Positions 26,984 to 35,809 of a stretch of 64,000 nucleotides of DNA are shown piece by piece. Source of the DNA: Symmachiella dynata. Lineage in GTDB: Bacteria > Planctomycetota > Planctomycetia > Planctomycetales > Planctomycetaceae. The first letter of the stretch is position 1; the number at the start of each line of letters is the position of its first letter. The stretch covers positions 2,967,001-3,031,000 of the forward strand of contig NZ_CP036276.1 in the NCBI RefSeq assembly GCF_007747995.1. The letters run 5' to 3'. The position numbers and the translations under genes were made by a program. Under the pieces are notes generated by a model, which was given only the letters and a program-made list of their open reading frames with translations, did no database searches and was not told the DNA's origin.

Positions 26984-27994
26984 TTAACGTCTGAACCAAA
27001 ATAACAAGACCAGAGCAGACAACAGTACAATCCAGACGGCAATCGACCGTCGCGTCGCTGTTTTGGCACGCTTGGCTTCCCACCAGCTTCGTGGTCGAAC
27101 CCCCTGGATCAAAAACGTACCGACGCCGGCCAAATTTACCGAGATCACGTTTGCTACGGTTAATAACATCGCTCCGCTTGCGAGATGATACTGGCCGGAA
27201 CCAATCAGCATGCCGCACGCAACAAGCGGCGGCATCAGCGCTACTGCAACCATCACGCCGATCACTGCTCCCGAAAGTCCGCGGGTAAAAGCCAAAGTCC
27301 CGGCAGCGCCGGCGGCCAATGCTAAGAGAATGTCTCCCAGATTTACATCCGTCCGCGCTGCGATGGCTTTATTGTCTGGATCGACTCCGAAAATGAGCCC
27401 GACGATCACAGCTACCGCAAACGCCGCCACGACGCCACTGACATTCGCGACGAATGCCCGCCGCATTAACTGCCAATCTCCCAATGTTGTTGCCAGTGAC
27501 AGTGCAACATTCGGTGTCAACAGCGGTGCAATCACCATCGCCCCAATGATCACCGCCACATCGTCGCGAATCAGTCCCACGGCAGCCACGATGGCTGAGA
27601 GAAACGTCATCGCCAGAAAAACAGAGGTGACGCCAAGATCCTCGACCACATTCGTATACAGTTCCTCGCGACTGATCCGCTGTTTTTCACCGAGGGCGGC
27701 ATCGGATTCGCCGTTGAGGGACTCATCGGTTTCCTCTTCTTTGACCGGTTTGGGGCGTGGCAGGACTGCTTCGACGGGGGAGAGGATCACGTGAAAGCCT
27801 TCGAGGTTGGCGTAGCGTTCCTCGAACCGGTCCATGATCGGCTCAGTTTCCTCAGCCGGGACCAGCAGATGCAACACGATCTGTTGCGCATCCTCATCGC
27901 GCCACCGCCCAATCACCTCCCGCCCCTCTAGCAATTCGTCGAACTCTTGGTCCGAGTTATCGGGTAAGAAAATCTGCATCAACCGCAGTGCCAT
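26984..27994 (-). CDS. DUF389 / TIGR00341-type membrane protein
   Basis: The 336-residue protein has a soluble N-terminal domain of about 120 residues (MALRLMQIFLPDNSDQEFDE, then HVILSPVEAVLPRP). The family core of five or six membrane helices follows (VAVIIGAMVIAPLLTPNVAL, GVMVAVALMPPLVACGML). These two motifs are typical of DUF389. The biochemical role of the family is not established, although transport has been proposed. No operon partner is obvious: the next gene upstream is 92 bases away and unrelated. Confidence 0.9.
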   Translation of the reverse strand: MALRLMQIFLPDNSDQEFDELLEGREVIGRWRDEDAQQIVLHLLVPAEETEPIMDRFEERYANLEGFHVILSPVEAVLPRPKPVKEEETDESLNGESDAALGEKQRISREELYTNVVEDLGVTSVFLAMTFLSAIVAAVGLIRDDVAVIIGAMVIAPLLTPNVALSLATTLGDWQLMRRAFVANVSGVVAAFAVAVIVGLIFGVDPDNKAIAARTDVNLGDILLALAAGAAGTLAFTRGLSGAVIGVMVAVALMPPLVACGMLIGSGQYHLASGAMLLTVANVISVNLAGVGTFLIQGVRPRSWWEAKRAKTATRRSIAVWIVLLSALVLLFWFRR

Positions 27995-28086
27995 GAATTG
28001 CTTTCTGTTTAGAGGCTACTGACTAACCTGAAGTTCGCCGATGTGAAATCATCCGCCCCTAAAGCCGAGAGGGGCAGCACGCCCAA

Positions 28087-29436
28087 TCACACCACCGGCA
28101 ATTCCCACGGTTTGCGATATTCCGGACGTGTCCGCAGTGCATTCGCTTCGTCATCGTCGATGAACGTTTCCGTTTCCGGGTCCAAATGCACTTGCCGACC
28201 GACGCGCCAGGCGATGTTACCGGCGTGGCAGAGGACTGAGGACGGGTGGCCGACTGTTTCTAGGTCGGCGTTTGGTTTTTTGCGGCTCTTCACGCAATCC
28301 ACGAAATTCTGAATGTGCGAAAGGCCATCGTTGTTGCCCGATTGTTCGGCCAACAATTTGTGCTTCGGTCCGTAAGCTCGCCAGCGGCGGTTGCCGATTA
28401 CGATGTAGCCTTGATCGCCGTAGATCACCGCTCCCTCGCCTTCTCCCTCATGATTGTAGGGCGTCCAGACCCGCATTTCGTAGGTGAGAATTTTTCCCGG
28501 TCCGTCCTCCTCACCGGGGTACTCGTAATTGACTTGCAAGGTGTCGGGCCACTCTTGGATGTCATCGAAGTACCACTTGCCTCCCAGTGCGGAGATCTTC
28601 GTGGGCATGTGCAGCGGTTTTCCCCCTTGGGCTTCGACAGCGGTGCTGAGTGCCCAACGCGCATAGTCCAAGCGATGCACGCCGTCGTTGCCGAGATCCC
28701 CGGCGCCCAGTTCAAAGAACCACCGCCAATTGGCATGAAACCGCATTTTGTTGAATGGTCGTTTCGGGGCAGGGCCGAGCCAACGGTCGTAATCGATACC
28801 CGCCGGGGGGCTGCTGTCTTGTGGATGCCCCAACGAACCTTGCCGCGTACTTTCCCAGGCTTTAGCCACCAGAACCTTACCCAGCGCGCCGGTGGCAATG
28901 TAATCGATCGCTGCTTGAAAATGCTCACCCGTCCGAGCTTGCGTCCCCATTTGTACGATGCGGCCATGTTTACGCATCGCCTGCACCATGCGTTGTCCTT
29001 CGACCATGTTATGGCCGTCCGGTTTCTCAACGTAAACATCCTTGCCCGCTTGGCAGGCCATGATGGTGGGAATTGCGTGCCAATGATCGGGAGTGCCTAC
29101 GACGATCACGTCCAGTGTCGGATCATCGATCAACTTCAGGAAATCAGTTTCGGCTTTTGGCGCACGGCCTTGAGCAATTTTAACCACCTCGACGCCGCGC
29201 GACAGTCGCTCGGGATCAAGATCACAGACGGTGGCAACATCGCATTCGGCCAAGCCCGCAAATGCGGTAATCAAAAACTGCGCCCGCCCACCGGTACCGA
29301 TGCATCCCACACGCAGACGCTCATTGGCGGGGGCCTTTGCCGCTTGCGCTTCTCCCAACAAGGCCGCGGCTGCGGCAGCGTTAGTGGCCACAGCTGCTGA
29401 ACTTTTCAAAAAACCGCGCCGATTCGTCGCCGACAT
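28087..29436 (-). CDS. Tat-exported Gfo/Idh/MocA-family oxidoreductase
   Basis: The 449-residue protein starts at ATG 29436 behind GGAGGAG and has a twin-arginine signal (NRRGFLKSSAAVATNAAAAA). The Rossmann motif is VGCIGTGGRAQF and the family motif VEKPDGHN. The C-terminal domain has WLGPAPKRPFNKMRFHANW, typical of planctomycete members. It likely acts on a sugar outside the cytoplasm using a tightly bound NAD(P). It is a second copy of the family in this window but clearly diverged from the one at 18.9 kb. Its gene stands alone with a good promoter candidate. Confidence 0.93.
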   Translation of the reverse strand: MSATNRRGFLKSSAAVATNAAAAAALLGEAQAAKAPANERLRVGCIGTGGRAQFLITAFAGLAECDVATVCDLDPERLSRGVEVVKIAQGRAPKAETDFLKLIDDPTLDVIVVGTPDHWHAIPTIMACQAGKDVYVEKPDGHNMVEGQRMVQAMRKHGRIVQMGTQARTGEHFQAAIDYIATGALGKVLVAKAWESTRQGSLGHPQDSSPPAGIDYDRWLGPAPKRPFNKMRFHANWRWFFELGAGDLGNDGVHRLDYARWALSTAVEAQGGKPLHMPTKISALGGKWYFDDIQEWPDTLQVNYEYPGEEDGPGKILTYEMRVWTPYNHEGEGEGAVIYGDQGYIVIGNRRWRAYGPKHKLLAEQSGNNDGLSHIQNFVDCVKSRKKPNADLETVGHPSSVLCHAGNIAWRVGRQVHLDPETETFIDDDEANALRTRPEYRKPWELPVV

Positions 29437-29492
29437 ATTCGTCTCCTCCTGGTAAGCCATGGATGCACTGGGAGCCGTCTGGGCAGATGCCC

Positions 29493-29522
29493 ATTATAGG
29501 AACCTTGTCGGCAAACAGGCAA
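29493..29522 (-). promoter_or_regulatory. Likely promoter of the second exported oxidoreductase
   Basis: On the minus strand TTGCCT (29522-29517) and a perfect TATAAT (29498-29493) are 18 bases apart. Transcription would begin about 50 bases ahead of the start codon at 29436. Confidence 0.45.
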
Positions 29523-29678
29523 ACGGAGAACGAAAAGCACTTTTAGAATCGCGCGAGGCGTTAATTTGTCCGTTGGCAATGTGCAAAGACGTGCACACCG
29601 CGCGCCCGAATGGGGCACGGGTGTGCAATCCATTGCAGATCGACAGAGGCGAGCGTGCCTATCGCAGATGCACGCCGA

Positions 29679-31073
29679 TTACTTGATGAACGAATCCAAC
29701 GCGCCCGTCTTGGAGAGAATCACGATCACAATCAACACCGGTGACACGAATCGAATCGTGAACAACCAAGCCGCTGCCAACATCTCTCCCACGACGCCAA
29801 ACGGAGCAAAGCCGCTGTTACGATCTTCATAGCTGACAAACCAGCCGGCGAAAATTGCGATGGCTAATCCGCCCAGCGGAAGCATGTAGCGTGTGGTTAA
29901 GTTATCCAGAAAATCCAAGACGCTTCCGTCACATGCCGAAGCAATCCCCAGCCCCCAGACCAACCCCCCGAAAACACAAGTAGCAATGGATCGTTTCATC
30001 TTCCATTCGTCGACGAAATACGCAACCACAACTTCCAACAAGGAAACGGCGGAAGACCAAGCCGCGAACACCACCAGCAAGAAAAAGAAGCTGGAGACAG
30101 CCGCACCGTATGGCATTTTAATGAATAGGGCCGGCAGCGTCTTGAACAGCAACCCCGGTCCTCCCTCAGCTTCCAGGCCAGCATGAAATACGACGGCAAA
30201 AATCACGGTACCGGCCATCAAGGCGATGAGCGTATCGAGAAACGCAATCGCTATGCCGTCACGAATGACATGCCGCTCGCTCTTGAGATACGACCCGTAC
30301 GTCACGATCGCCCCCATGCCCAATGACAAGGTAAAGAACGCGTGCCCCAAAGCCTCTAGCACGGCCGCGGCGCTCAGCTTGTGAAAGTCGGGTTTGAACA
30401 AAAACGTCAACGACTCTTCCAAGCCACCGGTGTAACCGACGTAGATCAACAGAGCGATGAGCATCAAAAAGAGGACTGGCATCAGGATTTTACACAGTTT
30501 CTCAATCCCACCATGAATCCCGCCCATCACCACGATCATCGTTAATGCCATAAAGATCGTATGCCAAAGCGAAGAAAGTTTTGCGCTGCCCGCCACTTCA
30601 GCAAATGTTCCCTCGGCACCCAATTGAGCATCGGGCATGAGACCCAATGAAACCGCCAGAAAATGCAGCGCCCATCCAGCGACGACGGCGTAAAACGAGA
30701 GAATCAAAAACCCCGAGGCCACCGCCATACCACCGGTCAGATAAGCGAGTATCCGTCCCAACACGCTTCCTTCAGCGGCGAGGTTCCGCATCGCTCCTAG
30801 AATATCGCTGCCGCCGCGACGACCGATGATTAACTCCGCATACATCAACGGCAATCCGACGACGGCAATGCAGATTAAATAGACCAACACAAACGCGCCG
30901 CCACCGTATTCGCCGGTGATGTAAGGGAATTTCCAAATATTCCCCAACCCCACGGCGCTCCCGACCGCCGCCATGATAAAGCCAAAGTTCGTGGCAAACC
31001 CGCCACGGTCCGGGTTGCCTTTAACGCTTGCATCGGCGAGTTCTACGCCGTTTTGATTCGGTTGGCCACTCAT
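29679..31073 (-). CDS. Neurotransmitter:sodium symporter (NSS/SNF) family transporter
   Basis: The 464-residue protein has about 11-12 membrane helices. It opens with the unmistakable family block FATNFGFIMAAVGSAVGLGN followed by IWKFPYITGEYGGGAFVLVY, which contains the sodium and substrate sites of helix 1. The GMGAIVTYGSYL motif of helix 6 is also present. NSS proteins take up amino acids or related compounds driven by sodium. The specific substrate is not evident. It is a single gene, divergent from the helicase gene. Confidence 0.94.
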   Translation of the reverse strand: MSGQPNQNGVELADASVKGNPDRGGFATNFGFIMAAVGSAVGLGNIWKFPYITGEYGGGAFVLVYLICIAVVGLPLMYAELIIGRRGGSDILGAMRNLAAEGSVLGRILAYLTGGMAVASGFLILSFYAVVAGWALHFLAVSLGLMPDAQLGAEGTFAEVAGSAKLSSLWHTIFMALTMIVVMGGIHGGIEKLCKILMPVLFLMLIALLIYVGYTGGLEESLTFLFKPDFHKLSAAAVLEALGHAFFTLSLGMGAIVTYGSYLKSERHVIRDGIAIAFLDTLIALMAGTVIFAVVFHAGLEAEGGPGLLFKTLPALFIKMPYGAAVSSFFFLLVVFAAWSSAVSLLEVVVAYFVDEWKMKRSIATCVFGGLVWGLGIASACDGSVLDFLDNLTTRYMLPLGGLAIAIFAGWFVSYEDRNSGFAPFGVVGEMLAAAWLFTIRFVSPVLIVIVILSKTGALDSFIK

Positions 31074-31404
31074 TGTCGCTCCCCCCCTCCGAATGATTAT
31101 CGTAGGCCACAGCGCGCAGCTATGGTGTTATAGTTACGGTCACATAATAACTGAAGCGCAAATGAGTGGCGTTTGTTACAGGATAATTTCTATCAAAGCC
31201 GTGGAAATTAGAAAATTCTGGGGGCGGGCAGATTGTCCGACAGAATCATTCTGGACAGCGGTGAACGGGGCAGGGGAGTGTTCCTCAGTCGTCGGAATGA
31301 CAATTGGCTGGTCAAAACGCGAGCGCATTCTTTATGATTGCTGGAACGGGCCGTGGACGGAGCGCGGCCCTTGCCTCGAGTTCCGATTTTACAAGCAGCG
31401 ACTT
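31074..31404. other. 330-base divergent promoter region of the transporter and helicase genes
   Basis: The stretch is AT-richer than its surroundings. An open frame from 31093 runs through it into the helicase gene, but that part has no helicase similarity. It holds a dyad (31234-31257, listed separately) and a GGGCAGGG octamer at 31268-31275. No clear -35/-10 pair was found. Confidence 0.45.
31234..31257. promoter_or_regulatory. Dyad-symmetric element upstream of the helicase gene
   Basis: TGTCC (31234-31238) pairs with GGACA (31253-31257), and inside it AGAA pairs with TTCT around TCA. This is an imperfect operator-like dyad about 150 bases before the helicase start. It does not match the known LexA boxes I can recall. 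Confidence 0.3.
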
Positions 31405-33660
31405 TTGAACAATCTCACAGCCAGCCAACAACAGGCGGTCGACCACAAGGAGGGACCGCTGCTCGTGCTTGCCGGTCCCGGTTCGGGCAAGACGCGGGTG
31501 ATCACGCACCGTATCGCCCAGTTGGTGCAAAGCGGCGTGCATCCCTACAACATTCTGGCGATCACCTTCACCAACAAAGCGGCTCGTGAAATGGGTGAGC
31601 GTGTTGAAGCGCTGTTGCCGGATGCCAAAATCTGGGTCAGCACGTTTCACCGGTTCTGCGCACAATTGCTGCGCAAGCACGCACGCGGCGTCGGACTGCA
31701 GCCGAACTACACGATTCTCGACACCTCGGACCAACGACGGTTGCTCAAATCGGTGCTTACCGAGTTGGGGCACGATGTCAAACATTTTCCACCCGCCAAA
31801 GTGGCGGCGCGGATTAGCTCCAGCAAAAATCGTCTCGTCGGCCCCGAGGAGTTTGCCCTCAACCCTGGGGGAGGAATAGGCGATACAATGTTGCGGGTTG
31901 TGACGGAGGCCTACCCCGCCTATCAACGCGCGTTGCAAGACAGCAATGCGGTCGACTTCGACGACCTGTTGCTGCACGTGGCGCGCTTGCTGGAAGAAAA
32001 CCCCGCCTTGCGGAGCCAACTGGACGAGCGGTTTCAATACGTTCTCGTCGATGAATATCAGGACACCAACCTACCGCAATACCGCATCGTCCGCGCGTTG
32101 TCACAGGATTATCCCAATCTATGCGCCACCGGTGATCCCGATCAATCGATCTATGCCTGGCGGGGGGCCGAGATCGGCAACATCTTGCGTTTCGAACAAG
32201 ATTATCCCGATGCAAAAGTCGTCCGCCTGGAACATAATTTCCGCAGCACTAAGGCCATCTTGCGGCAAGCGGATCTGTTGATCGGTCACAATTTTAACCG
32301 CAAAGCCAAGGAATTGCTGACGGAGAATGATGAAGGGCCGCCGGTCGAGTTATTGACGTTCACCGACGGCGCTGCCGAGGCAGAAGGGATCGCGCTGCGG
32401 ATTCAAGACCTCGTGGATCAAGCAGGCAGAGCGTGGTCGGACTTCGCAATCTTTTATCGGGTCAACGCACTTTCGCGAAGCATCGAACGAGCATTGGCCC
32501 GCTTTCACATTCCGTATCAAGTCGCCGCCGGTGTTGGGTTTTACGACCGGGCCGAAGTCAAAGACATCGTCGCCTACCTACGGCTGATCGCCAACCCGGC
32601 TGACCGGACCGCGTTTGAACGAGTCGTCAACGTCCCCGCGCGGGGCATCGGCAAAACATCACTGACGCGTTTAACCGCTTGGACAACGGGGCAGGGGGGC
32701 GGTTTGTTGGAAGCAGCGGCGCGTGCGGAGGAGGTCCCCAAGCTAACAAAGCGCGCCGTCAAAGCACTGCATGGGTTTTACGAATTGATCTCCCAACTGT
32801 CGCAACGCACGGCGCAGGGAGTCGCCGAGTTGATCACGCAGGTCGTTACACAAACCGGCTATGATCATTCTTGGCTGGATGACCCCACGGAACAAAACAT
32901 GGAGCGGGCTGCCAACGTCGATGAATTGATCTCCGCAGCCCGGCAATACGATGCAGCGCACGGCGACGATGCCACGTTGGAAGGATTCCTGGAAGAAAGT
33001 TCGCTGATCAACGATGTGGATAGCCTGGATGAACATGCGGGCAGCGTAACATTGATGACGTTGCACGCCGCTAAGGGGTTGGAATATCCGGTGGTCTTCA
33101 TCGTCGGTGTTGAACAAAACCTGTTACCGCACGAACGGGCAATCAACAGTGACGACCCGCATGAACTGGAAGAGGAGCGACGTTTGTTGTTCGTGGGCAT
33201 GACCCGTGCGGAAGAGCAGTTGATGCTCACGCAAACAGCAGTGCGGGATATCCGCGGCCAGCGACTCTCGACGATCCCCAGCCCGTTTTTGTTCGAGATG
33301 GATCTCGCCGCCACCGTCGTCGAAACCGACAGCGAATATATCGCGTGGGACGATGACTATGCCCACGACGATTCGCTGGACGACTTCGAACCGATCATCA
33401 AACAGCGCCCCGAAGAAGACGCGCCGCGACCACAAATGATGACCGCCGCCGACTTGCTCAATGGCACCAACACCCCGACGGATATTCCGCGCGGTTTCAG
33501 CATTGGCATGGACGTCCGCCATCCGCAATACGGTGTCGGCACCGTCCGCAACGTCGACGGCTTCGGTCGCCGCAAAACAGTCACGGTCGAATTCGCAGCA
33601 GGGGAGTGCCGCAACTTCGACATCGCCAAAAGCCCGCTGCAACCGGTCGGGCAGCGTTAG
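31405..33660 (+). CDS. UvrD/PcrA-like superfamily 1 DNA helicase
   Basis: Starting at TTG 31405 the protein has 751 residues, the usual size. Motifs in order are: Q-motif LTASQQQAV, Walker A AGPGSGKT (residues 23-30), motif Ia ITFTNKAAREM, motif II VDEYQDTN, motif III TGDPDQSIYAWRGA, motif IV LEHNFRSTKAIL, motif V TLHAAKGLEYPVVF and motif VI RRLLFVGMTRAEEQL. The C terminus carries the small Tudor-like domain of PcrA/UvrD (HPQYGVGTVRNVDGFGRRKT). It is a 3'-5' helicase for repair and clearing of replication forks. The open frame extends 104 codons upstream, but that part is not helicase-like and lacks good starts. The start choice is moderately certain. Confidence 0.95.
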   Translation: MNNLTASQQQAVDHKEGPLLVLAGPGSGKTRVITHRIAQLVQSGVHPYNILAITFTNKAAREMGERVEALLPDAKIWVSTFHRFCAQLLRKHARGVGLQPNYTILDTSDQRRLLKSVLTELGHDVKHFPPAKVAARISSSKNRLVGPEEFALNPGGGIGDTMLRVVTEAYPAYQRALQDSNAVDFDDLLLHVARLLEENPALRSQLDERFQYVLVDEYQDTNLPQYRIVRALSQDYPNLCATGDPDQSIYAWRGAEIGNILRFEQDYPDAKVVRLEHNFRSTKAILRQADLLIGHNFNRKAKELLTENDEGPPVELLTFTDGAAEAEGIALRIQDLVDQAGRAWSDFAIFYRVNALSRSIERALARFHIPYQVAAGVGFYDRAEVKDIVAYLRLIANPADRTAFERVVNVPARGIGKTSLTRLTAWTTGQGGGLLEAAARAEEVPKLTKRAVKALHGFYELISQLSQRTAQGVAELITQVVTQTGYDHSWLDDPTEQNMERAANVDELISAARQYDAAHGDDATLEGFLEESSLINDVDSLDEHAGSVTLMTLHAAKGLEYPVVFIVGVEQNLLPHERAINSDDPHELEEERRLLFVGMTRAEEQLMLTQTAVRDIRGQRLSTIPSPFLFEMDLAATVVETDSEYIAWDDDYAHDDSLDDFEPIIKQRPEEDAPRPQMMTAADLLNGTNTPTDIPRGFSIGMDVRHPQYGVGTVRNVDGFGRRKTVTVEFAAGECRNFDIAKSPLQPVGQR

Positions 33661-33739
33661 TTAGTGGTGTTTATTAGCCACAGATGAAACACGGATTGAA
33701 CACAGATCAAACAAAAGACGTGCATTCCATGCAGGAAAT

Positions 33740-33827
33740 CTCACGCCAAGGCGCAGAGGCTGCAAGGAGTCGGGCATGGTGAGTTACTTTGCTTTGCGAT
33801 CTTTGCGCCTTTGCGTGAGGTTTTTTT
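33740..33827 (+). terminator. Large inverted repeat with T run after the helicase gene
   Basis: Arms 33740-33758 and 33801-33819 match at 17 of 19 positions (outer CTCACGC with GCGTGAG, inner AAGGCGCA with its partner) and are followed by seven T residues at 33821-33827. The sequence, together with the nearby AGCCACAGATG, resembles dispersed intergenic repeats seen in many bacterial genomes, so it is both a probable terminator and a repeat. Confidence 0.65.
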
Positions 33828-33862
33828 CGTAGTGCCAAGTACAGCGGCGCTTTTTTAGAACA

Positions 33863-34354
33863 TCAGTCCAACACCTTCTGCAGTATCACCACATCCAACA
33901 ACCGATCAAACTTACGACCGATTTCCTTGAGCACGCCGACTTCGACAAACCCGAACATTTTGTTCAAATGCAGACTTGCTTCGCTTTCGGCTGTGACGAG
34001 GGCGATTAGCGAATGGAAACCGTGGTGGCGGGCTTCTTCGATGATTGCTGCTTTCAGCGCGCGGCCGATGCCTTGTCCGCGATGTTCGACAGCCACATAG
34101 AAGGTCGTCTCCGCACTGATGTCGTACGCCGGTTTTTGATTCCAGTGGGACAGGGAAGCCCAGCCCACGACATCGTTGTCGACTTCGGCGACGAGAATGG
34201 AATAGCGCGGGCCGTGGTCGTCAAACCACTGTTGTCGTTCGGCGAGTGTTTTTTCATCGGTGTCGAACGTGGCTGTCGAATCGCGAATGGCGGCGTTGTA
34301 GATGTCGTTGATCGCGTTCAGGTCGCCCTGCTGGGCCGGTCGAATCACAGGCAT
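33863..34354 (-). CDS. GNAT-family N-acetyltransferase, phosphinothricin-acetyltransferase-like
   Basis: From ATG 34354 (GGAG upstream) the protein has 163 residues. It shows the PAT/MnaT subfamily pattern: MPVIRPAQQGDLNAINDIYN, VGWASLSHWNQKPAYDI, the acetyl-CoA loop VAVEHRGQGIGRALK and the end NKMFGFVEVGVLKEIGRKFD. Such enzymes acetylate methionine sulfone or sulfoximine-like amino acids, or act broadly on small amines. The exact substrate is not visible. Fifteen extra residues upstream in frame are not part of the fold. It is transcribed away from the FAD oxidoreductase. Confidence 0.92.
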   Translation of the reverse strand: MPVIRPAQQGDLNAINDIYNAAIRDSTATFDTDEKTLAERQQWFDDHGPRYSILVAEVDNDVVGWASLSHWNQKPAYDISAETTFYVAVEHRGQGIGRALKAAIIEEARHHGFHSLIALVTAESEASLHLNKMFGFVEVGVLKEIGRKFDRLLDVVILQKVLD

Positions 34355-34397
34355 GAAATCGCTCCGTATCAGGTGAGCTGTTGGAGGGCAGGGGCCC

Positions 34398-34425
34398 ATT
34401 ATAACGTGGCTATGTGAATCGTCAT
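34398..34425 (-). promoter_or_regulatory. Possible promoter of the acetyltransferase gene
   Basis: On the minus strand ATGACG (34425-34420) and a perfect TATAAT (34403-34398) are 16 bases apart, giving a start site near 34391 and a short leader before 34354. Confidence 0.38.
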
Positions 34426-34525
34426 TCTCTAAATCGAATTTCAGGTTGTATGGCGATTCACAGTTCCCAGCGGGCGGGTCGCTAGACTACGATCAATCGA
34501 ACACTTCCTCAGACTGAGCGGTTTC

Positions 34526-35809
34526 TTGAATCACACACAAAATTCAAATGCGACGAAACGCATTGCCATCATTGGCGGCGGCCCGATTGGGTTGGAGGCA
34601 GCTCTTTACGGCCGTTTGGCGGGCTTTGACGTTGAGCTCTATGAAAAAGGTCCGTTGGCCGCTAACGTGCGGGACTGGGGACATGTGCGCCTGTTCAGCC
34701 CGTTTCGCATGAACGCCTCCAACTGGGGGCAACGCGCGATCGCCGAGCAACTACCCAATGTGGGGCTGCCCCAAGGCGAACAATATCTTACTGGCCGCGA
34801 ATACGCCGACCATTACCTGCTCCCGTTGAGCCGACTCCCGAAACTGTCTGAATGCCTGCACGAACAGACGACGGTCGTCGGCATCAGTCGCATGAATTCT
34901 TGGAAAGCGGACCTGATCGGAAATCCTGCCCGCGGCAATGATCCGTTCCGACTTCTTTTGCGAGATCGCAGCGGAATAGAACGCGATGTGTCCGCTGATT
35001 ATGTGCTCGATTGCTCGGGCGTTTATCCGCATCACAACTGGCTCGGAGCAGGGGGGCTGCCGGCAGTGGGGGAGACTTCAGCGGCCGGCGCGATCGAATA
35101 CGGCATCCCGGACATATTGGGCAACCGCCGCGATTTGTATGCGGGGCAGACGACGTTGGTCATTGGCGGTGGTTATTCGGCAGCGACAGCGATTACAGCA
35201 TTGGCACGACTAGCCGAATCGGATAAAAATACGCGGGCGATTTGGATCACCCGCTCCGAGCGCACACCGCCGCTGGTGGCCATCGAAGAGGACCCCTTGC
35301 CCGAGCGCGGTACATTGACGGCGAAGGCCAACCGGTTGGCGATGTCAGCGGACTCGCCGATTACGTTGATGCCGCAACGCATCATTCAGGGAATTCAATG
35401 CTTAGCTGGGCAGGGGGGCTTTCGCGTGATTGTTCGTCACCGCGAGGAGCATGAAATTCTCTCCATCAATCGCATCATTGCCAATGTAGGATATCGGCCC
35501 GACCGGTCGTTATACAGCGAACTGCAAATGCACGAATGCTATGCCACTTCAGGACCGATCAAGTTGGCGGCTGCGTTGTTGGGGGAGACGTCAACCGATT
35601 GCCTGAATCAGTCCAGCAACGGAGCAGAAACGTTGCGCAATCCCGAGCCTGGTTTTTTTATCTTGGGGGCAAAAAGTTATGGGCGCGACTCGCGGTTTTT
35701 GATTCGCACGGGTTTGGAGCAGATCGCCGATGTCTACGGTTTGCTGACCGCGGAACCGGGGGCACCCATGTCGCAAAAAAGCGAGCAGGGGGCGCAGCAA
35801 CAGCAATGA
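34526..35809 (+). CDS. FAD/NAD(P)-dependent oxidoreductase of a coupled three-gene unit
   Basis: The 427-residue flavoprotein opens with a dinucleotide-binding fold (IAIIGGGPIGLEAALYGRLA). A second one sits near the middle (TTLVIGGGYSAATAITALA). A flavin-binding end reads GFFILGAKSYGRDSRFLI. The arrangement matches flavin monooxygenases and thioredoxin-reductase-like enzymes, but there is no CxxC redox pair and no FMO fingerprint that I recognise. The region DWGHVRLFSPFRMNAS probably lies near the flavin. The start is TTG 34526; no ATG is in frame nearby, and the ribosome binding site is weak. Its stop overlaps the radical SAM start as ATGA, so the two proteins are made together. Substrate unknown. 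Confidence 0.88.
   Translation: MNHTQNSNATKRIAIIGGGPIGLEAALYGRLAGFDVELYEKGPLAANVRDWGHVRLFSPFRMNASNWGQRAIAEQLPNVGLPQGEQYLTGREYADHYLLPLSRLPKLSECLHEQTTVVGISRMNSWKADLIGNPARGNDPFRLLLRDRSGIERDVSADYVLDCSGVYPHHNWLGAGGLPAVGETSAAGAIEYGIPDILGNRRDLYAGQTTLVIGGGYSAATAITALARLAESDKNTRAIWITRSERTPPLVAIEEDPLPERGTLTAKANRLAMSADSPITLMPQRIIQGIQCLAGQGGFRVIVRHREEHEILSINRIIANVGYRPDRSLYSELQMHECYATSGPIKLAAALLGETSTDCLNQSSNGAETLRNPEPGFFILGAKSYGRDSRFLIRTGLEQIADVYGLLTAEPGAPMSQKSEQGAQQQQ

Noticed and set aside
28315-29400. 361-codon plus-strand frame
   Set aside because: It is antisense to the Tat-exported oxidoreductase, whose motifs are unmistakable.
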